From: Terriglobales bacterium
Lineage (GTDB): Bacteria > Acidobacteriota > Terriglobia > Bryobacterales > Bryobacteraceae
Assembly (NCBI GenBank): GCA_021372245.1
Contig: JAJFUV010000173.1
Coordinates: forward strand, 1 to 39,839
Reading direction: 5' to 3'
Length of the DNA stretch: 39,839 nt
How positions within the stretch are numbered: the first letter of the stretch is position 1; each line of letters begins with the position of its first letter. The translations under genes and the position numbers were made by a program. The notes below the pieces were generated by a model. It saw nothing but the letters and a program-made list of their open reading frames with translations. It made no database searches and had not been told where the DNA came from. Shown here in pieces: positions 35,801-39,839 of this stretch.

Positions 35801-36343
35801 GGCAAGCCCCTCCTGAAGAGCAAGGGGCCGCTGAAGTTCCTGGTCGGCGGCTGGCAGTTGAACGCGGTACTTTCTTACGCCAGCGGCTATCCACTGCTTA
35901 TCACGGGCGGATCGAATCGGATTCCGGATGGCGGCGTGGGAGCCAACCGCACCATCACTCCCAATGCCGTGGCCGGAGCGACGCGGGGCCTGGCACAATC
36001 CGGCGATTGGGTGCCGTCCTGGCCCAACAGTCCCGGCTCCGTATATGCCAACATCAACGCCTGGTACGACATCCAGGGTTACACGATCGGGACGTCGCCG
36101 TACGTTCTGCCCGACATTAGGGGTTTTATGTCCAAGAACGAGAACCTCGCGCTTTTCAAGACCATCGAATTCCACGAGCGGCTAAAGCTCCAGCTTAAGG
36201 GCGAAGCGATGAACTTCATGAATCGCTTCGTCCCGAGCGATCCGAATATGGGTTGGAATCCCGCGAATGCCCAGTGGGGTAGGACCTACGGCCAGGCTAA
36301 CTCACCCCGCGTCCTCCAGCTTGGCATGAAGTTCACGTTCTAG
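32885..36343 (+). CDS. TonB-dependent receptor, Oar-like, with carboxypeptidase-regulatory domain
   Basis: A 1152-residue outer-membrane receptor, the largest of the three. The signal peptide is residues 1-26 (cleavage after AYA). Residues about 29-112 are the carboxypeptidase-regulatory sandwich (GAITGTVTDPAGAVVGAATV). The plug follows with DFQLDGVSVTTTEIQGDG, VVTNSFSAEFGRTGGGIE and LKSGTNQLHGSAYDYIRNE. The barrel contains a notable Gly-rich loop (GGFGGGGGFGTF) and ends LQLGMKFTF. The perfect AGGAGG ribosome site and short leader suggest strong expression. Divergent to a membrane regulator and followed by exported PL22-like and GH95-like enzymes, it is a good candidate for uptake of pectin-derived oligosaccharides. 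No SusD-type lipoprotein is encoded beside it. Confidence 0.93.
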   Translation: MRISRLGLGMLLPILLVVLIHPGAYAQTDRGAITGTVTDPAGAVVGAATVTLMNPATGVKTVTKTTSAGVYNFPQVNPAVYELEAEATGFKKAVVKSIQLGVLQRMAVDIKLELGSVTESVTVASEAPLLNPTSAAIGTNIAPREYQDLPIFFGGAFRSALGLINLLPGVNPAKYGTHISGGQAFSRDFQLDGVSVTTTEIQGDGRGWVMPVDTLQEFSVVTNSFSAEFGRTGGGIESYTLKSGTNQLHGSAYDYIRNEAFDARGFYPAKRGVYKQHDGGATVGGPVVIPKIYNGRDKTFFFFAAGVYRQANVGASMVGTVPTLKMRQGIFTEKTTSGGAPFIIYDPTSTANDASGNLTRTPFGNQTIPSSRFSKVAQNVQAFFPNPTRDGWFNNYDGWDKGSRRQTNFTWKIDHNIGSKHKIAGSASLTYFPDIPVALLPNPISGKRDTIGNAYVLRATHDWVVTPTMVNHLALGFNRYLVQTAGENNGVDWYQKMGYTGAKTGVLWGFPGFSVSDIGGFGGGGGFGTFDNTYNMLDSFSWTKGKHSIKMGFEIRRLQNNSVNPGNGPSSVITQGATALPNQAAQTTTGQGWASFLLGEVYQTGFFINDVTNGPRWGQYMSYIQDDWKVTPNLTLNIGLRYEVPRPFYDVNQVMTTIDMNKPNPAAGNLPGVLIFGKDWYKQTGQKSFMDTPWNEISPRLGIAYRLPKDAVLRVAYSIFYNAGFGLGNGFRGSTAGYSINSTAAASNVWESRWNLDKPFVIDFAMPPFLDPSFGVNTSSSFSAITRDLGKSAYIQSWNVGLQKQLRGGFVAEVDYVGNKGTRLPSLRFSGKQLPPWYFSAGDLLNKNIRDPAVAAAGFKPPWDGFRSTTLARALSMLPQYDRFTPNVADGMSTYHSIQLKLQRRFTNGFSFLGSYTLGKMLTDTNSQLLRPAYGSVTARDSYHREIDKAISPDDRTHVVSIAAMYELPFGPGKPLLKSKGPLKFLVGGWQLNAVLSYASGYPLLITGGSNRIPDGGVGANRTITPNAVAGATRGLAQSGDWVPSWPNSPGSVYANINAWYDIQGYTIGTSPYVLPDIRGFMSKNENLALFKTIEFHERLKLQLKGEAMNFMNRFVPSDPNMGWNPANAQWGRTYGQANSPRVLQLGMKFTF

Positions 36344-36369
36344 TTCGCATCAGACACAGAGCGTTTCTT

Positions 36370-36400
36370 GGGGGCCGGTTGGGGCCGGCCCCCTTTTTTT
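36370..36400 (+). terminator. Intrinsic terminator after TonB receptor 3
   Basis: GGGGGCCGG (36370-36378) pairs perfectly with CCGGCCCCC (36385-36393) around loop TTGGGG and is followed directly by seven T residues. It lies 26 nt after the receptor stop and only 15 nt before the start of the next gene, so the PL22-like gene is either expressed by read-through or has a start site inside this short space. Confidence 0.93.
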
Positions 36401-36415
36401 ATCAAGGAGATTGCA

Positions 36416-37558
36416 GTGAGACGTAGAGAATTCGTGGGTGCCTTCGCGTTAGGTGCCGCGTTGAAGGCCGCAGGCCGCGGGGAATGGCTCCCCGCCGAAA
36501 GGCGCAAGTACAAGGACGAAGTGACCGGCCGCGAGATCTGGCAGGCCACTACCGTCAAGGATAATTACAACCTTTACTTCAGTTGTCAGAGCTTCACCAC
36601 GGGCAGCCGGGGGTTGGTGTTCGTGTCCTCGCGCACGGGCAAGGGCGAGTTGTTCCTGATGGACATGGATAGCGGGCGCCTGCGCCAGCTCACCGAAGCA
36701 CAAACCGGCATCGGCTACGCAACTGTCTGCCAGCAGGCAAACTCCATCTGCTACGCGGATAACAGCGCCGTCTGGTGGCTCAACATCGACACGCTCGAGA
36801 CTCGCAAGATCTACCAAGTGCCCGCCGGGTACCGCTCGGATTCGCTCTCGGTGGACGACGCGGGCCGCTACGCGGTGTTCGGCATCACCAAGGCGTTGGA
36901 CAAGCCTATCAGCCCGTTGCAGACGAATCACTCCCAGGTGATCCGCGTGCGCACGGACGGGTCCGGCTCGGAGATGATCTATGAAGAGGATTACTGGATC
37001 TCCCACGTACTGGTGAATCCTCGCGACGCCGACACCATCCTGTTCTGCCACGAAGGCGGTTGGAACGTCGTCGCGCAGCGCATGTGGACAGTCCACGCCA
37101 AGACCGGGAAGCTCACCAAGATGCGCGTGGAGGAGACGCCGGAGATCTCCGTGGGCCACGAATACTGGACTGAAAGCGGCGGCGCGGTCGGCTACCACGG
37201 CAGCTACAAGGGCCGCCAGTGGATCGGCCGCGTGAACAAGGACGGCACGAACATGCGCGAGTGGACGCTCACCGCGCCCACCGGCCACAGCAGCGCGAGC
37301 GAAGACGGCCGATTCATTGTCGCCGACGGCAACATGGACTTTCCCTACCTGAGCCTGGTGAAGCCCATGGGCACTATCGGGGTGCTGGTGCCGCTGGCTT
37401 ACCGCGGAAAGCTGGATCGCACCACGCCTCACGCCCACGCCAACTTCAGTGCCGATGACAAATGGATTGTGTGGTGTTCCAGCCGCCACGGCTCGCCCAA
37501 CGTGTACATGATGATGACGCCGACAGACACGGGAAAAGGCTGTCTGTTCCCAAGCTAG
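36416..37558 (+). CDS. Oligogalacturonate lyase-like protein (PL22), Tat-exported
   Basis: A 380-residue protein from GTG 36416, which has AAGGAG 6 nt upstream; the longer open frame runs back through the terminator and is rejected. The N terminus MRRREFVGAFALGAALKAAG has a twin-arginine motif, so export in folded form is likely. The rest is a seven-bladed beta-propeller with TolB-like repeats. Motifs recalling oligogalacturonide lyases (Ogl, PL22) include DYWISHVLVNP (H197), CHEGGW (H212), SVGHEYWTESG (H248) and TTPHAHANFSADDKW (H339, H341, an HxH pair like the Mn-binding one). Ogl cleaves short oligogalacturonates by beta-elimination. Known Ogl enzymes are mostly cytoplasmic, so a Tat signal is a notable difference. 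The gene is 10 nt before the GH95-like gene. Confidence 0.8.
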   Translation: MRRREFVGAFALGAALKAAGRGEWLPAERRKYKDEVTGREIWQATTVKDNYNLYFSCQSFTTGSRGLVFVSSRTGKGELFLMDMDSGRLRQLTEAQTGIGYATVCQQANSICYADNSAVWWLNIDTLETRKIYQVPAGYRSDSLSVDDAGRYAVFGITKALDKPISPLQTNHSQVIRVRTDGSGSEMIYEEDYWISHVLVNPRDADTILFCHEGGWNVVAQRMWTVHAKTGKLTKMRVEETPEISVGHEYWTESGGAVGYHGSYKGRQWIGRVNKDGTNMREWTLTAPTGHSSASEDGRFIVADGNMDFPYLSLVKPMGTIGVLVPLAYRGKLDRTTPHAHANFSADDKWIVWCSSRHGSPNVYMMMTPTDTGKGCLFPS

Positions 37559-37568
37559 CTGAGTGCTT

Positions 37569-39839
37569 ATGAGGGACGACCTGACCCGTCGAAGCTTTGT
37601 ACAATTGGCGGCGGCGCCCGCCGTTGCTTCCCTTGATGGGGAAACTTCGATCGAGTCCGCCTATTCGCCAACGGATGGAACTTGGCACATCGACTGGCCG
37701 GGCCGTCTCTCACAGCACGATCTGGTGTACCTCTCGCCGCCCGAAGATCCGTTGCTCGGGCTGCCCATCGGCAACGGCGACATGGGGGCGCTCGTGTGGA
37801 CCACCGAGCGCGAGCTGGTGCTCGCCATCAACAAGTGCGACACCTTCGATGATGACGACCCCGGGCCATACCGCAACCGCGAAGAGAAGAACACCGCCAC
37901 GCGCCACTGCGGCCGTCTGGTAGTCGACTTCGGCTGTCCGGTGTTCGACCTTCTATATCTCAAGGATTTCGCGGGGCGGCTGGAGATGGCTACCGCTGTC
38001 GCGACGCTGGAGTCCACCACGCCCTTCGCCACCGCCTCCGCCGAGGCCTACCTGAGCGCGCCGCACCGAGTACTGGCTCTCAAGTGCCGCATGCGCGGAA
38101 ACGAGCCGGTCGCGCCGCGCGTGACGCTGGAGCGATGGGGCAGCCGTCACCTCAAGCACTGGTACATGAACGTCAACCGCGATCCGGCGCTCGGGCTGGA
38201 AGGGACCGCCACCAGCATTCAGCGTGGGCGCATCGTCATCCGCCAGCAACTGCGCACGCTGTTCTTCGTGGTGGCCGCGCAATTGGTCCCGGACGACGGC
38301 GTGAGCGCGGACCCGCGCAGGTTGCACAGCCGCGCGGGTGAAGTCGCGTTACCCGCCGCCGGGGCGGCAAGTTTCACGGTCTATGTGACGGCGGTGACTT
38401 CGGAGAATGATCCGGACCCCGAGGCCGCCGCGCATCGGATTCTGGACAGGGCAATCGCCGAGGGCGAGATGGCCATCCGTAGGGCGCATGAAGCGGACTG
38501 GCGCAGATTCTGGTCTGCGTCCATGGTCGACCTGCCGGAGAAGCACCTGGAGAACATCTGGCACCTTACGCTCTATTTCGCCAACTCCAGTTCGCGCGGA
38601 GCCTACCCGCCGCACTTCTGCAACGGCCTGTGGGGCTGGCAGCACGATTTTGTCCCCTGGGCGGCGTACTTCCAGTGGAACATGCAGGACTACATCTGGC
38701 CGCTTGAGGCGCAGAATCATGCCGAACTGGCACTGCCCTGGTTCCGCTACCGCCGTAATTCCCTGCCCCACGCCATGTCCTACGCAGCGGAAGTATTGAA
38801 GAAGCCTGGAGCGTTTTACGCCGACGTCGCCAACCGCAAGGGCTACAACGCGCTCGGCCCCACCAACGACAACAACAAGACGGCGGGCGCGCAGACGGCG
38901 CTCGACATGTGGCGCTATTACGAGTTCACACGCGAAGACAAGTTCCTGCGTGAGATGGCGTGGCCGGTGATTCGCGAGGTCGCACGGTTCCACGCCTCTC
39001 TTCTCGTATTGGGCGAGGACGGGCGCTACCACATCCATCAAACCAGCGCCTACGAAGGCTCGCCGCTGTTTGACGACACGATCACGGACCTGGCCATGAT
39101 CCGCGGCCTGTTCCCCGTCGCCATACGCGCCGGCAGAATCACGGGCCACGATCCGGCTGAACTCGCGCGCTGGCAGGAGCAACTCGACAAGCTCACGCCC
39201 TTTCGGATGGCGGACCTGACCGAACCGGAAATGGAGCGTAAGGGCGGTGAGCTGTTACACCGCAAGGGCATCGGCGCGGGCAAGAAGGTAGAGTCGCTGA
39301 AAGTCTTTGCGGTAGGCAAGGATCCGAAAGGGCAGTGGCTGCGCAATCGTTACGCCCACCTCACCGACAAAATGGTGTATTACGGGCTGCCCGATCCGGA
39401 GCTGGCCACGGTGTATCCCTCGGACGTTATCGGGCTGTCGCAACGCGGCACGGACCTTTTCAAGGCCGCCGTGACGCAGGTGCGCCTGCATCCCACCGCG
39501 GACATCGACCCGAACTCGCGCAAGCCTTCGAACATGGAGGGGCGCGCCGACCAGTGCATGGGCTGGTGCCCGTACACGATCGTCCTGGCGCGGCTGGGCC
39601 TGGCCGAGGAACTGGCCGCAGAACTGGCGCACAGCGTGTCGACCTGGCAGTTCTACCCGCAGGGATTCGGACACTACGGTCCGTATTATGTCTTTAAGCC
39701 CGAGGCCGAGAACCGCTGGCTGCTGAACCATCCCCGCGACCCGGCCACCCGCAAGAATTTCGACTTCCCGGCGTGGCCGTTCCGCCACTTCGACAATGAA
39801 GCCATGCCCATCGTGTCCTGCGCCATCAACGAGATGCTC
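37569..39839 (+). CDS. GH95-like glycoside hydrolase, Tat-exported, 3' end beyond window
   Basis: An open frame of 757 codons from ATG 37569 to the window edge with no stop. The N terminus LTRRSFVQLAAAPAVASLDG is a clear Tat signal (RRSFVQL). LPIGNGDMGALVW (65-77) is the hallmark of the N-terminal sandwich of GH95 and related (alpha/alpha)6-barrel enzymes. The block WNMQDYIWPLE (from about N371) resembles the GH95 segment holding catalytic Asn residues. GH95 includes alpha-L-fucosidases and alpha-galactosidases acting on xyloglucan and pectin side chains. The middle departs from typical GH95, so a related uncharacterised family is possible. There is no strong ribosome site; the gene follows the PL22-like gene by 10 nt and is probably translated from the same mRNA. 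Confidence 0.82.
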   Translation, partial: MRDDLTRRSFVQLAAAPAVASLDGETSIESAYSPTDGTWHIDWPGRLSQHDLVYLSPPEDPLLGLPIGNGDMGALVWTTERELVLAINKCDTFDDDDPGPYRNREEKNTATRHCGRLVVDFGCPVFDLLYLKDFAGRLEMATAVATLESTTPFATASAEAYLSAPHRVLALKCRMRGNEPVAPRVTLERWGSRHLKHWYMNVNRDPALGLEGTATSIQRGRIVIRQQLRTLFFVVAAQLVPDDGVSADPRRLHSRAGEVALPAAGAASFTVYVTAVTSENDPDPEAAAHRILDRAIAEGEMAIRRAHEADWRRFWSASMVDLPEKHLENIWHLTLYFANSSSRGAYPPHFCNGLWGWQHDFVPWAAYFQWNMQDYIWPLEAQNHAELALPWFRYRRNSLPHAMSYAAEVLKKPGAFYADVANRKGYNALGPTNDNNKTAGAQTALDMWRYYEFTREDKFLREMAWPVIREVARFHASLLVLGEDGRYHIHQTSAYEGSPLFDDTITDLAMIRGLFPVAIRAGRITGHDPAELARWQEQLDKLTPFRMADLTEPEMERKGGELLHRKGIGAGKKVESLKVFAVGKDPKGQWLRNRYAHLTDKMVYYGLPDPELATVYPSDVIGLSQRGTDLFKAAVTQVRLHPTADIDPNSRKPSNMEGRADQCMGWCPYTIVLARLGLAEELAAELAHSVSTWQFYPQGFGHYGPYYVFKPEAENRWLLNHPRDPATRKNFDFPAWPFRHFDNEAMPIVSCAINEML

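Noticed and set aside
12950..36343. A SusD-like lipoprotein partner for the TonB receptors
   Set aside because: No gene beside any receptor encodes a lipoprotein signal with TPR of SusD size; the VWFA proteins have Sec signals without a lipobox and a different architecture.

Overview
The window looks like chromosome of an acidobacterium, most likely a Solibacter/Bryobacterales-type soil bacterium. The grounds are the GC-rich sequence, three large Oar-type TonB-dependent receptors with an N-terminal carboxypeptidase-regulatory domain and no SusD partner, proteins ending in the VWFA-related domain characteristic of Acidobacteria, and many plant-cell-wall sugar enzymes. No rRNA, tRNA, CRISPR array, insertion sequence or phage gene was seen. 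Coding density is high and no gene-free stretch exceeds 300 bp.

Layout. (1) 1-4040, minus strand: an Oar-like TonB receptor, an intrinsic terminator, then an RraA-family gene that runs off the left edge. (2) 4259-8806, plus strand: a tight operon of MFS transporter, glucarate-dehydratase-like enolase-superfamily enzyme, SDR dehydrogenase, an unassigned 173-residue protein and a creatininase-family amidohydrolase. This reads as a sugar-acid uptake and catabolism unit. (3) 8823-11383, minus strand: a TIM-barrel sugar phosphate isomerase/epimerase translationally coupled to an acyl-CoA synthetase. A Gfo/Idh/MocA oxidoreductase (11541-12704) diverges from them. (4) 12950-16039: second TonB receptor, with one terminator before it and one after it.

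(5) 16131-27523: three consecutive paralogous genes of 1238-1272 codons. Each encodes a secreted protein with a signal peptide, a small beta-sandwich-like N-terminal domain holding two conserved cysteines, TPR repeats, a roughly 600-residue domain I do not recognise, and a C-terminal VWFA domain with an intact MIDAS. This tandem triplication is the most unusual part of the window. (6) 27594-29318 and 29326-31437: a GH127-like beta-L-arabinofuranosidase and a GH36-like glycosidase that converge. (7) 31470-32750: a membrane-anchored, wHTH-like regulator with a TTG start. It diverges from the third TonB receptor (32885-36343) across 134 bp that carry overlapping GTTA/TAAC dyads and a promoter-like sequence. 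(8) 36416-39839: a PL22-like oligogalacturonate lyase followed by a GH95-like glycosidase cut by the right edge.

Taken together this resembles a SusD-less polysaccharide-utilisation region aimed at pectin-type polymers. Outer-membrane receptors would import oligosaccharides. Exported PL22, GH127, GH36-like and GH95-like enzymes would trim galacturonate-, arabinose- and galactose/fucose-containing chains. The MFS, enolase, SDR and RraA set would then process sugar acids in the cytoplasm. That combined role is inference from gene content. The place of the VWFA triplet in it is unknown.
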